64,000 nt of DNA from Botrimarina hoheduenensis (GTDB taxonomy: Bacteria > Planctomycetota > Planctomycetia > Pirellulales > Lacipirellulaceae): assembly GCF_007859815.1 (NCBI RefSeq), contig NZ_SJPH01000007.1:44361-108360 (forward strand). The letters run 5' to 3'. The position numbers were made by a program, and so were the translations under genes. The notes under the pieces were generated by a model. That model was not told the origin of the DNA. It searched no databases and worked only from the letters and a program-made list of their open reading frames with translations. Below are positions 15,538-24,775 of this stretch, piece by piece; position 1 is the first letter of the stretch, and the number at the start of each line of letters is the position of its first letter.

Positions 15538-17238
15538 TCAGTCCATGCCCTCGTGCTTGACCACCGGCCAGTACTCTTGGAAGTCGAAGTCGGGCGAGTT
15601 GTCGAGGTCGTGGCACTGCAGGCAGTTGTCCACCGCCTTGCCGAGCACCTGACCGGGCATGTTGCCCTCGTTCTCTTGCACCTCCAGGTGCAGCGCCTGG
15701 CGGAGGGCCGTCTCTTCGGCCTCGTCGACGTCGAGGTCGCCCAGCTCAACCGCGGCGTGCCGCGCTGCGGGGCCGTGGCAGTTCTCGCAGCCGTTGCCCG
15801 AGAGGTGCGGTGTGGCGGCGTGGCTGACCCAACCGCTGGCGAACGGGTAGTACTTTTGCGGCTCCCAACCGACGGCGTGGCACGAGATGCACTCGGGGTC
15901 GAGATGCCGAGCCGGGTTGAGCGCAACGAGCGTTTCGGTGGTCCAGAAGTGGGGGGTCTTTTCAAAGACCTCCCAGGCTGCGGTATGGCAATCGGCGCAC
16001 ACGGCCGAGCCGGCGAACTCCTCGTTGGTGGGATGGCGGCGCGGCTTGAGGCCGAGGCCTTCCCAGCGGAGCGTGGCCAGTTCTTGCTGATAGGCGACCA
16101 GCTTGGCGTGCATCTCGGGCGAGTCGGCCCAGCGGTGATCGAGCGGGACTTTTTGGTAGCGTGCGAGCCACCCCTGGCCCGGCTTGAGCGCGCCCTCTGC
16201 GGCGGCGGCCTGATCGCGGTACAAGCCGACGACGACGGCGTACATGCCCTTGTGCCCCACTTCCACCAGCATGGCCCCGCCGCCGCGGCGCGAGCCCTCG
16301 ATGCGGCGTGCAGTCGAAGGGGGTTCGTCCGAGCCGCGGCCGGCAACCACCCAATCAAACACATCGTGCTCGCGGGCGATGGCTTCGGCTTCTGAGCGAT
16401 CGCCGTAGACCATCAGCACGTTCTGATCGGCCTTGGCGGCTGCGATCTCGGGGAGCACCGCGGCGAGCGCCTCGTTGGGCGAGAGCTTGTCGAGATCGTC
16501 GCTCGGCGCGGTCTCGGCGAGCGCCTGGGGGCCCATCACGTGTGTGATCGCCACGCGCACCGCTTGCGCGCCTTCGCCCACGGTCACCACTCGCAGCCGT
16601 TTCGAGAAATCGGGGTCAAACCCCAGCACGCCGATCGACGCGCTGGTGAGCGGCGTCTGGTCGGGCGGCAGGTTGATCACCAGCCCGAGCAGGTCGGTCC
16701 GCAGGTCTTTCGGTCCGAAGCCCACGGCGTGGTAGCCGATCTCCATGAGCGATTCGATCGAGTAGCGATACTTGATCTCGGCCTGGGGACCGACGTAGCG
16801 AACCTGCTCGCCGGCGTCCATCATCACGAGCGGCCACTTCCACTGGTCGCGGAGCACCTTGACCATCGAGTGGCGGCGTTTGAGGCCCCCCTTTTGGTTT
16901 TCGAGACCCGCGCAGCCGCACGGCTCGAGATAACCGACCTGTTCGCCGGTGATGACCAGCGCGGCCTGGGGGACGGGCCAATCGGTGAAGATCGGGCCGT
17001 TGGTCTCGACCGGGTCGGGCTTGGGCTTGGCCTCGTGCGCTTCTAAGGCCTCGTAGGCCCTCTGCAGCCGCTGGCGGGCTTCCTCGTCCAGCTCGTACTT
17101 GTCGGCCAGCGGGCGGAGTTCGGCAGGGGCCACCAGGTGGGCGGGTTCGCCCTCCGGTGCCACGCCCAGTCGGCCTGTCGCCTGCAGGGCACCGGCAAGG
17201 GTGACCGCCACGGCCAACAAGACCGAGAGTTTGATCAT
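15538..17238 (-). CDS. Exported tetrahaem cytochrome c with phosphoesterase-like N-terminal domain
   Basis: This 566-residue protein begins with a signal peptide (MIKLSVLLAVAVTLAGALQA) from the ATG at 17238; a longer reading adds 30 unlikely residues. Residues about 95-350 resemble the metallophosphoesterase/5'-nucleotidase-like region that precedes haem domains in related planctomycete proteins (EPCGCAGLENQKGGLKRR). The C-terminal third has four CxxCH haem motifs: CADCH, CISCH, CENCH and CLQCH, as in cytochrome c554-like proteins. It is expected in the periplasm and may take part in electron transfer. It lies 150 bases downstream of the DUF1573 gene on the same strand, a recurrent pairing in this phylum as I recall it. 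Confidence 0.85.
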   Translation of the reverse strand: MIKLSVLLAVAVTLAGALQATGRLGVAPEGEPAHLVAPAELRPLADKYELDEEARQRLQRAYEALEAHEAKPKPDPVETNGPIFTDWPVPQAALVITGEQVGYLEPCGCAGLENQKGGLKRRHSMVKVLRDQWKWPLVMMDAGEQVRYVGPQAEIKYRYSIESLMEIGYHAVGFGPKDLRTDLLGLVINLPPDQTPLTSASIGVLGFDPDFSKRLRVVTVGEGAQAVRVAITHVMGPQALAETAPSDDLDKLSPNEALAAVLPEIAAAKADQNVLMVYGDRSEAEAIAREHDVFDWVVAGRGSDEPPSTARRIEGSRRGGGAMLVEVGHKGMYAVVVGLYRDQAAAAEGALKPGQGWLARYQKVPLDHRWADSPEMHAKLVAYQQELATLRWEGLGLKPRRHPTNEEFAGSAVCADCHTAAWEVFEKTPHFWTTETLVALNPARHLDPECISCHAVGWEPQKYYPFASGWVSHAATPHLSGNGCENCHGPAARHAAVELGDLDVDEAEETALRQALHLEVQENEGNMPGQVLGKAVDNCLQCHDLDNSPDFDFQEYWPVVKHEGMD

Positions 17239-17387
17239 GCCGCGGACATGCCGCTGCGAGAGGGGGTGCCGCTTCAAAGCGCTAGTTCCTTCAACGAGCC
17301 GGGTTTCCGTACAGGGGGCTTTGCCCAAACATCCGTGTCGTTACGGCTTAGCACACCCGGGGGCGGTGCGTCCACCGGAGGGGCCGC

Positions 17388-18587
17388 TCACTGGGTCAGG
17401 ATAAAGCGCACGCGGACATCCACTTCAGGGGTTTCCGGGTGGTTGGTTCGCAGCAGAACCCGGGCGTCGCCATCGCTCTGAGCCGTGTCGTTGCGCAGAA
17501 CGGGCTTCTGGCCGGTCGGCACGCGGATTGTGAGCGGGAGATGGGTTTTGGTGTCGCTCAGGCGTTTTGGTTCGCCCAGCTCGGCGATGAGCCACGGCGG
17601 ATCGACCTCGACCACCTCGGCGGTCGCCCCGCTGGCATGCTCCCCTTTGAACGAGACCAAGAGCTGCGCCTCTTTGCCCTCGGCGGCAGAGATTGTGCCC
17701 AGGTTCAAGACGCCGGCCTCTTTGCTCCAGCCGCGTCCGTGCAGCGAGATGTCTCCCTGCACCACCGCCAGGATCGGTGCCTGCAACAGCGGTGCCTTGG
17801 CCAAGCTGGTCTTGATCTCAACCCATTCGGTCATGCCGCCCAGCGGCAGGCCGGGGCCCGCCTTGACATCGATCCTCACCACGGCGGTTGCCCCGTCGAT
17901 CGGTGCGGTGGCGGGCTCGACCGGGGTGACGTTCACTTGGAAGCGTTCGGGGTTGCGTGACCCGGGTGCCATCTGGGCGGACACTTCGAGGGGCTCGTCT
18001 TTGTAGGCTCCCAGATAGATCGAGGCGCTGGCCGCATCGCCCGAGCCGAGAACCCCCAGCAGGAATTCACGCGGCTGCATGCCCGTCACTTCGGTCACCT
18101 GCCCCTCGACCGAGAGCTCGACGCGTGGTTGGCGGGGGTCGTTGGTTAGCACCGTGGCGGTTTGGCGGAACGGTCCTGGATTGACCTTCGCGACCCATTC
18201 GAGCCGAACCGGAGAGGACTCGCCCGGCATGATCTCACCGGTCTCGACGTTGCCGAGCGTACACTTGCAACTGGTCGCACCGACCTCGAGCCGCAGCGGT
18301 TCGGTGCCGACATTGGTAAAGACGAATTGGTGCGTCTCGGTGGCACCGCGCGCCATCGTGCCGAAGTCGTAAGCGGCGTCATCGACCTTGACGCGTGGTG
18401 CGGGGGCTTCGCGGACACTGGGGGCACCGGCCAGAGGTTCGGCGTCGCTGATGACCGGGCCGGCCGCCAGATCGGCCGACGGCATGAAGTCGTTTGTCAC
18501 TTCACCCACGTCCAGCAGCGCGAGCCAGGTTCCGGCACCCGCTCCAACGGCCGCGCTGAACAGCACTACAAGCAGTAAGCTACGCAT
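17388..18587 (-). CDS. Exported DUF1573 domain protein
   Basis: This 399-residue protein has an N-terminal hydrophobic signal or anchor (RSLLLVVLFSAAVGAGAGTW) followed by a DUF1573 immunoglobulin-like domain: YDFGTMARGATETHQFVFTN, then GTEPLRLEVGATSCKCT and VRLEWVAK. A second, weaker beta-rich region fills the C-terminal half. I start at the ATG 18587; an in-frame TTG at 18614 would add nine residues. The paired cysteines in SCKCT are typical of the family. It is probably periplasmic or membrane-anchored. The downstream neighbour is a multihaem cytochrome, which suggests that the two act together. Confidence 0.85.
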   Translation of the reverse strand: MRSLLLVVLFSAAVGAGAGTWLALLDVGEVTNDFMPSADLAAGPVISDAEPLAGAPSVREAPAPRVKVDDAAYDFGTMARGATETHQFVFTNVGTEPLRLEVGATSCKCTLGNVETGEIMPGESSPVRLEWVAKVNPGPFRQTATVLTNDPRQPRVELSVEGQVTEVTGMQPREFLLGVLGSGDAASASIYLGAYKDEPLEVSAQMAPGSRNPERFQVNVTPVEPATAPIDGATAVVRIDVKAGPGLPLGGMTEWVEIKTSLAKAPLLQAPILAVVQGDISLHGRGWSKEAGVLNLGTISAAEGKEAQLLVSFKGEHASGATAEVVEVDPPWLIAELGEPKRLSDTKTHLPLTIRVPTGQKPVLRNDTAQSDGDARVLLRTNHPETPEVDVRVRFILTQ

Positions 18588-18775
18588 GAGTTTTTGTCGG
18601 CCGGTCAGGGCCAACCACTGATGATTAACAGAGTCGCTGAGATGGAGAGCTGAGCGCGGGCGTCACCGGGCCCTTTTTCGGCCCGTAGGGGAGATGCTCT
18701 TATTCTAGACGCTGCCCACAGATCCGCGGTAATCGTCCGGCGACTCTTACGAGATTCGATAAAAAGATCCTCTCC

Positions 18776-20281
18776 TCAATAAGAGCGGGCGAACACCGCC
18801 CGGCGCTGGCTGGGGGCTCCGCTGAACAGGCACTTGCCCGGGCCGTCGTCGCCCAGCAGCGGCTGAAGCGGCACGCAGCGCGGCGTGACCTTCAGCTCTT
18901 TGCACTTGGCTTCCATCTCGGGCCCCTCGGTAAAGTGGCAGTACGCCAGTCCGCCCGGCTGCCCCTCGGCGAAGAACGCCTCGAAGTCAGCCAGCGTGTC
19001 GATCACGACCGATGCCTCGTCACGAGCGCGACGGGCCCGATCGAACAGCGCTTGCTGGATGCTGTCGAGCGTTTGTCCGATCTGGGCAACGAGTTCTGCC
19101 CGTGGTGTCGCGGCACCCTTGCCGTCGGAGTCACGACGCCCCACAAACGTGGAGTCTCCCGCAACGTCGCGCGGGCCGACCTCGATCCTCAGCGGCACCC
19201 CCCGCTTGACCCACTGCCATTTTTTCTCGCCGCCGCGCAGGTCGCGGTCGTCCAGTCGGACCCGCACCGCCTCGCCGTCGTAGTGCTGCTGCTCGAGCTC
19301 GCTCTTGAGCGCCTGGCAGTAGGCCAGCACCGCGGCCCGTTCCTCATCCGACTTGTAGATCGGCAGGATCACCGCGTGCGCGGGCGCGAGCTTGGGTGGC
19401 GCGATCAGCCCATCGTCGTCGGCGTGGGTCATGATCAGACCGCCGATGAGGCGCGTGCTGACGCCCCAGCTGGTTGTCCAGGCGTACTCGATATCGCCCG
19501 ACTGGCTTTGGAATTTGATCTCCTGGGCGTGGGCGAAGTTCTGGCCGAGGAAGTGGCTCGTGCCGGCTTGCAACGCTTTGCGGTCTTGCATCATCGCTTC
19601 GATCGAATACGTCGAGACCGCGCCCGGAAAACGCTCGCCGGCGGTCTTCTCTCCGCAGATGACCGGCATCGCCATCGCGTTCTCAGCAAAGTCGGCGTAC
19701 ACCTCCAGCATCTTACGCGTCTCTTCTTCGGCCTCAGCGCGGGTGGCATGAACGGTGTGGCCTTCCTGCCACAAAAATTCGGTCGTGCGCAGGAACATCC
19801 GCGTGCGCAACTCCCAACGCACCACGTTGGCCCACTGGTTGATCAGGATCGGCAGGTCGCGATAGCTCTGCACCCAGCGGGCGAAGGTCGCGCCGATGAT
19901 CGTCTCGCTCGTGGGCCGCACGATCAGCGGCTCCTCCAGCTTGGCGGACGGTGCCGGCCGTAGGCCGCCTGCGCCGTCGGGCTCAAGCCGGTGGTGTGTC
20001 ACCACCGCGCACTCTTTGGCGAACCCCTCCACGTGCTCCGCTTCTTTCTCCAAGAAGCTCATCGGGATGAACAGCGGGAAGTAGGCGTTCTCGTGTCCCG
20101 TCTCCTTGAAGCGCGTGTCGAGACGTCGCTGGATGTTCTCCCACAGCGCGTAGCCCCACGGCTTGATGACCATGCACCCGCGTACGTCCGACGTTTCGGC
20201 CAGGTCGGCGGCCTTGACCACTTGCTGGTACCACTCGGGGTAGTTTTCAGCGCGGGAGGGAGAAATCGCGGTCTTGGGCAT
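18776..20281 (-). CDS. proS: Prolyl-tRNA synthetase, short (archaeal/eukaryote-like) type
   Basis: This enzyme charges tRNA-Pro with proline. Its 501 residues and lack of the inserted editing domain mark the short, archaeal/eukaryote-type enzyme rather than the E. coli type. Class II motifs are visible: LDTRFKETGHENAYFPLFIP (motif 1 region), PTSETIIGATFARWV, RTTEFLWQEGHTVHAT (motif 2), and the C-terminal ending FARSY typical of the group. The ATG at 20281 (MPKTAISPSRAENYPEWYQQ) matches the family start; sequence upstream is the intergenic region shared with the divergent exoribonuclease gene. Confidence 0.96.
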   Translation of the reverse strand: MPKTAISPSRAENYPEWYQQVVKAADLAETSDVRGCMVIKPWGYALWENIQRRLDTRFKETGHENAYFPLFIPMSFLEKEAEHVEGFAKECAVVTHHRLEPDGAGGLRPAPSAKLEEPLIVRPTSETIIGATFARWVQSYRDLPILINQWANVVRWELRTRMFLRTTEFLWQEGHTVHATRAEAEEETRKMLEVYADFAENAMAMPVICGEKTAGERFPGAVSTYSIEAMMQDRKALQAGTSHFLGQNFAHAQEIKFQSQSGDIEYAWTTSWGVSTRLIGGLIMTHADDDGLIAPPKLAPAHAVILPIYKSDEERAAVLAYCQALKSELEQQHYDGEAVRVRLDDRDLRGGEKKWQWVKRGVPLRIEVGPRDVAGDSTFVGRRDSDGKGAATPRAELVAQIGQTLDSIQQALFDRARRARDEASVVIDTLADFEAFFAEGQPGGLAYCHFTEGPEMEAKCKELKVTPRCVPLQPLLGDDGPGKCLFSGAPSQRRAVFARSY

Positions 20282-20471
20282 AATGGGGCGGGAGCGGGGG
20301 GGGGCGATACCGAACGCAGCGTGCCTCGGCAGAGGCCCGTCGTACGGCGGATTTATAGCGCATCTTTGCCCCAGGCGGCAGCGGCCCCCGCGGCACGCCG
20401 ACCCCGCTTTGGTAAGGTCTAGGGGTTCCCACTCTCCCGTTTGAAGCCTCCCGCCGAAAGCTGCCCCGGTT

Positions 20472-21434
20472 ATGTCCCGCCGTTTTGTCTCCCAGCTCAA
20501 TCACAACGAGACCGTTGAGCAGGTCTTTTTAGCTAGCAATAAGCAGTTGCGTCCCAATCGTCAGGGCAACCTGTACCTGCAGCTGGATCTCTCGGACCGC
20601 AGCGGAACGATCGCTACACGCAAGTGGAATGCGAGCGAGACCGACTACAAGTCGTTCGAGAACGGCGATTTTGTCTACGTCGATGGCACCGTTCAGCTCT
20701 TTCAGGGAAACCTGCAGCTTATCGCCCAGCGGCTGCGGACCGCTCGGCCCGATGAGGTGGACGAGTCCGACTATCAGACGCTGCAATCCGACGACGTCTG
20801 CCGGATGCGAGATCGCCTGATCGGAGTCCTCCGCGGCGTTAAGTCGCCCGCCCTGGCGGCCCTCGTCGAGGCGTATCTGGGGGATGAGGTCTTCATGGAA
20901 AAATTCTGCCGGGCCCCCGCCGGCATGAAGAACCACCACGCCTATCAGGGGGGGCTGCTCGAGCACTCGCTCAACATGATGGAGGTCGCCGCGCTCATCG
21001 CGCCCCGCTATCCGCAGCTCAATCTAGAAAAGCTGCTCCTCGGCGTGTTGTTACACGACTCGGGCAAGGTAGACGAGCTCAGCTACGATCGTGAAATCGC
21101 CTACACCGACGAGGGCCAGATGCTCGGCCACATGTGCCAAGCCATCAGCCATCTTGAGCAGAAGGCCAAGGACGCCGAACGCCGTGGCCAGATCGCCTTT
21201 CCGCCCGTGCTGCTCATGGAGCTTAAGCACATGATCCTTAGCCATCATGGCGAGTACGCCTACGGCAGCGCGAAGCTGCCGATGACACTCGAGGCGGTGG
21301 CGCTGCATCAGCTCGACAACCTGGACGCCAAGCTCGCGAGCATGAGCGGCCTCATCAACGACTGCCCCAACACGGACAGCCGCTGGACACAGTACTTTCC
21401 CAACCTTGATCGCAAGCTTTGGAAAGGCGTCTGA
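20472..21434 (+). CDS. YhaM-type 3'-5' exoribonuclease (OB + HD domains)
   Basis: This 320-residue protein has an N-terminal OB-fold nucleic-acid-binding domain (FLASNKQLRPNRQGNLYLQL, GDFVYVDGTVQLFQGN) and a C-terminal HD phosphohydrolase domain, with HHAYQGGLLEHSLNM and the HD pair in LLHDSGKVDEL, plus LSHHGEYAYGS. This is the layout of YhaM/CBF1, metal-dependent 3'-5' exonucleases acting on RNA and DNA in Bacillota. The ATG at 20472 is clear. It diverges from proS. Family membership is secure; the substrate is inferred. Confidence 0.88.
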   Translation: MSRRFVSQLNHNETVEQVFLASNKQLRPNRQGNLYLQLDLSDRSGTIATRKWNASETDYKSFENGDFVYVDGTVQLFQGNLQLIAQRLRTARPDEVDESDYQTLQSDDVCRMRDRLIGVLRGVKSPALAALVEAYLGDEVFMEKFCRAPAGMKNHHAYQGGLLEHSLNMMEVAALIAPRYPQLNLEKLLLGVLLHDSGKVDELSYDREIAYTDEGQMLGHMCQAISHLEQKAKDAERRGQIAFPPVLLMELKHMILSHHGEYAYGSAKLPMTLEAVALHQLDNLDAKLASMSGLINDCPNTDSRWTQYFPNLDRKLWKGV

Positions 21435-21488
21435 GACACAAATGGTCTTACGACGCTCGTCCGCTTGAAGGCGACGGCAAAGCGCGCC

Positions 21489-22208
21489 TTACTCTCCGGG
21501 GAGTATCGACATCGGTTGGGCCAGCCATTCGTTGGCTCCTTCGGCGGGGATCAATGAAATCGCCGGCGACGCGGGCGCGAAAGCCGAGTTCAAGCTTGTG
21601 AGACCCCCGTCGGACAGGGGCGAGCGTGCAGCACCCGTACGGCTTGGTTGTGAAGGCGTCGGCTTTGCTCCGCTGCTGGTAAAGTCCTCGGTCGATGTGG
21701 GGCGGGGCAGATCGATCGCGAGCGATTTTCCGCCGGCAGCACTCAGCCAGTTTTCCATGGTCGGGTCGGTTGCCTTGGAAGATCCAACCACAGGCTTATT
21801 GGTCTGCTGCGCTGAGCCGCTGGTGGAGACAGCCCCTACGGTGGACGCTGCCGTGCGGGCGACCACGGTGGGGCGGGGCGGGGCTTGAAAGCTCAGCGGC
21901 TGGGCCGAGCCAAGGGTCAACGGCGGAAGCTGTGGCCGGCGCTTCCTACGTGGTGAAGCGGGCCCGGCAGAAACGGAACGTGAGGCATCCGGACGGTCCG
22001 CTTTGGGAGCGTTTGCCGGATCGACCGGCGAGAGGCCCGCTGCGGAGAGCGCCGCTGTGGTTGCGGCTGGCGCTGTGTCTGCGCTAGGCGCTGCGGCTGC
22101 GGTGGGCGCTGCGGCTGCGGTGGGCGCGGCGGCTTGTGCCGATGCGTTTTGTATTGGTGCGGTGAGGCTGAGGGCTAACGCAAGAAAAAACAGGCGAAAG
22201 GTCACCAT
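21489..22208 (-). CDS. Exported low-complexity protein
   Basis: This 239-residue protein has a good signal peptide (MVTFRLFFLALALSLTAP, cleavage near ASAQA) followed by a disordered region rich in Ala, Pro, Thr and Ser, including near-perfect repeats of AAPTAA at residues 26-40. No folded domain can be recognised. It is probably periplasmic or surface-located. It is a low-complexity sequence that other frames also read through, so its coding status rests on the signal peptide and the clear ATG start. Confidence 0.55.
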   Translation of the reverse strand: MVTFRLFFLALALSLTAPIQNASAQAAAPTAAAAPTAAAAPSADTAPAATTAALSAAGLSPVDPANAPKADRPDASRSVSAGPASPRRKRRPQLPPLTLGSAQPLSFQAPPRPTVVARTAASTVGAVSTSGSAQQTNKPVVGSSKATDPTMENWLSAAGGKSLAIDLPRPTSTEDFTSSGAKPTPSQPSRTGAARSPLSDGGLTSLNSAFAPASPAISLIPAEGANEWLAQPMSILPGE

Positions 22209-22256
22209 CGGGGGCTCTCCGAGGCGAGGAACGGGGGCGGGGAACGGCGGGCTGAA

Positions 22257-22291
22257 GACACGGCTCGGGTGCCGCCCAAGGCGGCCGTGTC
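22257..22291 (-). terminator. Stem-loop downstream of yebC
   Basis: GACACGGC (22257-22264) pairs with GCCGTGTC (22284-22291) around a 19-base G+C-rich loop that itself can fold. It lies about 155 bases beyond the yebC stop codon in the direction of transcription. No U-tract follows, so the terminator role is only a guess. Confidence 0.3.
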
Positions 22292-22446
22292 AGGTGGGAA
22301 CGAAGCCCCTTGTAGGATTCGTCTTGAGCCGTTTTAGCCACTGCAATCCGACTTGCAAGACTCTTTCACGAAGTCGGCATGATTCCTTGAAAAGTCTTTC
22401 CCTGCGGACACAAAAATTTTGCGCCAAGCCTTGATCGACATCACCG

Positions 22447-23199
22447 CTAGCCTGCGATTTCTGCCAGCGTGGCCTCATCGACTTCGAAGTTGGCGGCCAC
22501 CTGCTGGACGTCGTCATGGTCGTCAAGCCGCTCCATGAGCTTCACGGCGTTTTTCGCATCGGTACCCGTGAGCACTACCGTTTCGTTAGGCAGATAGCCC
22601 AGCAACTGTCTCTCGGGCGTCAGGCCTTCGGCCCCTTCGATCGCGGCGGTCAAATCGTTGTAAGCGTCGAGCGGACAGGTTACGTGGAAGCAATCGCCGA
22701 CGAGCCGTACGTCGTCTCCCCCCGCCTCCACCGCCAGTTCGAGCAGCGACTCTTCGTCGGTTTGATCAGCGGGAATGACGACCAGCCCCTTGCGCTCGAA
22801 CATCCAAGCAGCGCAGCCCGTTGCGCCTAACTTGCCGCCGCAAACCTCGAAGATCTTGCGCACTTCAGGAGCGGTGCGGTTGCGGTTATCGGTGAGGATC
22901 TCGACCATGATGCCGACGCCGCCCGGGCCATGTCCCTCGTAGAGCACTTCCTCAAAGTTGTCGCCGCTCGTGTCGCCGGCACCCTTGGCGATCGCACGCT
23001 CGATGTTGTCCTTCGGCATCGAGATCGCTTTGGCGTCATTGATCGCGTAGCGTAACTTGAGATTCGTATCCGGATCGGGCCCGCCATGCTTGGCCGCCAC
23101 GATGATCGCTCGGCTGAGCTTGCTCCAGACCTTGCCGCGCTTGGCGTCGATCGCCGCTTTTTTGTGAGCGATATTCGCCCAGTGGGAGTGGCCTGCCAT
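22447..23199 (-). CDS. yebC: YebC/PmpR family transcriptional regulator
   Basis: This 250-residue protein is a clear YebC/TACO1 family member. It starts MAGHSHWANIAHKKAAIDAK, continues KLSRAIIVAAKHGGPDPDTN and contains ALEVLYEGHGPGG-type sequence (here EEVLYEGHGPGGVGIMVEI). Members bind DNA or assist ribosomes on difficult (polyproline) sequences; the latter role has been reported for several bacterial homologues. The ATG at 23199 is the family start; the longer reading upstream is not conserved sequence. Confidence 0.95.
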   Translation of the reverse strand: MAGHSHWANIAHKKAAIDAKRGKVWSKLSRAIIVAAKHGGPDPDTNLKLRYAINDAKAISMPKDNIERAIAKGAGDTSGDNFEEVLYEGHGPGGVGIMVEILTDNRNRTAPEVRKIFEVCGGKLGATGCAAWMFERKGLVVIPADQTDEESLLELAVEAGGDDVRLVGDCFHVTCPLDAYNDLTAAIEGAEGLTPERQLLGYLPNETVVLTGTDAKNAVKLMERLDDHDDVQQVAANFEVDEATLAEIAG

Positions 23200-23412
23200 A
23201 AGTGTCGCTTCGCAAGGTTTAGGTGAGGGGGGAGAGAAGGGTAGCGTCGTCAGCGGCCCGACTGCCGCTAGACAGGTCCTCCCAGCCCAGTAGTTTTGCC
23301 GCCCGCTGGGTCCGCCGCAAGGCATAAGATTCCCCCTCCCAACCCACCTGTGGTAGGGTAATGATCGATCACAGAACACGATTTAGGCCATCTAACCAAC
23401 CTTGGGGCGGCT

Positions 23413-24675
23413 ATGCGACAAGCAATCGGGCTGGTGATTTTGGGCATCACGGCGATCGCCGCGGCGGAGCCAACCATCGCGTTCCATGGCGTCTTCACGC
23501 CGGCCAAATCCTTACAAGCGGAGGTCCAGCAAGCGCTGTCCCGGCACGTGGGGGCGACCGTCTTAGTCCGCAGCGCAGGCAAGACCCTGCTGAAAGAGAC
23601 TTATGGTTCTCGCAAGATCGGCACCGCCGACCTCGTGACGCCGAGCACCCTCTTCCGCCTCGCGGCGGCGACCAAACCCTTCACGGCCACCGCCGTTCTG
23701 CAACTCGCCGCGAAGCAAGAACTGCAACTTACCGACCCGGTCTCAGCGTATGTCGATGATCTGCCGATCGCGATCAGCGTCATCACCATCAAGCAATTGC
23801 TGACACATCAGTCGGGCTTGCCGCAGTACTGGACCGGCTTGGAGCGTGACAGCCCTCCCCAACAGCCTGATGGCGAGTCCTATTACACCGACGCCAATGT
23901 GCTTGCTTGGCTTCGTACAGATCCCGAGTTGGAATTTTCTCCCGGAACTTCGACGCACTATATCGATACGAACTACGTGCTGCTCGGGCTGGTAATCGAG
24001 GCGGTGACAGGACAACCCTTTGAGCAAGCGCTACGAGCACTCGTGCTGCAACCGGCCAGCATGCCGCACGCGGGCTTTTTGAGCGAAGCGGGTTTCAAGC
24101 CGGGAGAGCGTGCTTATGGGCATAATCGCATCGCTGGCGTCTCGCCGTTGCCGGCCGAAGAGATCCACCGCTTTCTCAACGATCCCACGGTGCAAGCGCT
24201 CGGCCCCGAGGCCGCCGGAGCGCTTGTGCAGCAACTCGCCCTCACCGCGCAAGGCTATGGCGTTGAAGACCAGTCCCCTTACAGCCGGATGCGGGGTGAC
24301 GGTTGTCTTTACGCCTCGATCGAGGATCTAGAAGCCTGGTTCGTTGCGCTGGAGACTGGCGTCTTTGACGACGAAGTGGTCCAACTCATGCAATCGACAC
24401 TTGTCGATGCCGACGGCAAACACGGCACCCAGTATGAAAACCGCCACAGCTATACGTGCGGCTGGCTGCGCGACAAAGTCGGCGATGAGTTTCGTTTGAC
24501 GAACCCCGGTGCCACGCGCGGCTTTGGCCAAACGGTGCAGTGGTTGCCTACCAGCCAAACCGTTGTCGCCGTGCTTACGAACACCGATGGCGAGTGGGAA
24601 ATCGACGCGGTAGGAGAAAAGCTGCTGCGCCTCGTCGCTAAAGAGATCGCTCAACCGCCGGCGAGCGGCAACTAG
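23413..24675 (+). CDS. Exported serine-hydrolase (beta-lactamase/DD-peptidase) homologue, catalytic residues replaced
   Basis: This 420-residue protein has a signal peptide (MRQAIGLVILGITAIAAAEP) and the class C beta-lactamase-like fold: TPSTLFRLAAATKPFTATAV, LLTHQSGLPQYW and YVLLGLVIEAVTGQPFE. The catalytic motif SxxK is changed to AATK (Ala85, Lys88), the YxN motif reads YID (Tyr183-Asp185), and the HxG/KTG region reads NPGATRGF. It should therefore not work as a serine acyl-enzyme, although the fold is intact and there is no frameshift. It may bind peptidoglycan-like or other ligands. It is divergent from yebC; the spacing leaves room for its own promoter. Confidence 0.85.
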   Translation: MRQAIGLVILGITAIAAAEPTIAFHGVFTPAKSLQAEVQQALSRHVGATVLVRSAGKTLLKETYGSRKIGTADLVTPSTLFRLAAATKPFTATAVLQLAAKQELQLTDPVSAYVDDLPIAISVITIKQLLTHQSGLPQYWTGLERDSPPQQPDGESYYTDANVLAWLRTDPELEFSPGTSTHYIDTNYVLLGLVIEAVTGQPFEQALRALVLQPASMPHAGFLSEAGFKPGERAYGHNRIAGVSPLPAEEIHRFLNDPTVQALGPEAAGALVQQLALTAQGYGVEDQSPYSRMRGDGCLYASIEDLEAWFVALETGVFDDEVVQLMQSTLVDADGKHGTQYENRHSYTCGWLRDKVGDEFRLTNPGATRGFGQTVQWLPTSQTVVAVLTNTDGEWEIDAVGEKLLRLVAKEIAQPPASGN

Positions 24676-24775
24676 CGCAAACCGGCACCGTTGAGCGACT
24701 CGGGCACCGCCGCCGCGGGGGAGAGCGACCCGCATGGCTTCGCTCCCCCCGTAAGCGGTTTGCGATTCTCGATGC

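Noticed and set aside
18935..19963. 342-codon plus-strand frame opposite proS
   Set aside because: Antisense shadow of proS, with no independent start site or motif.
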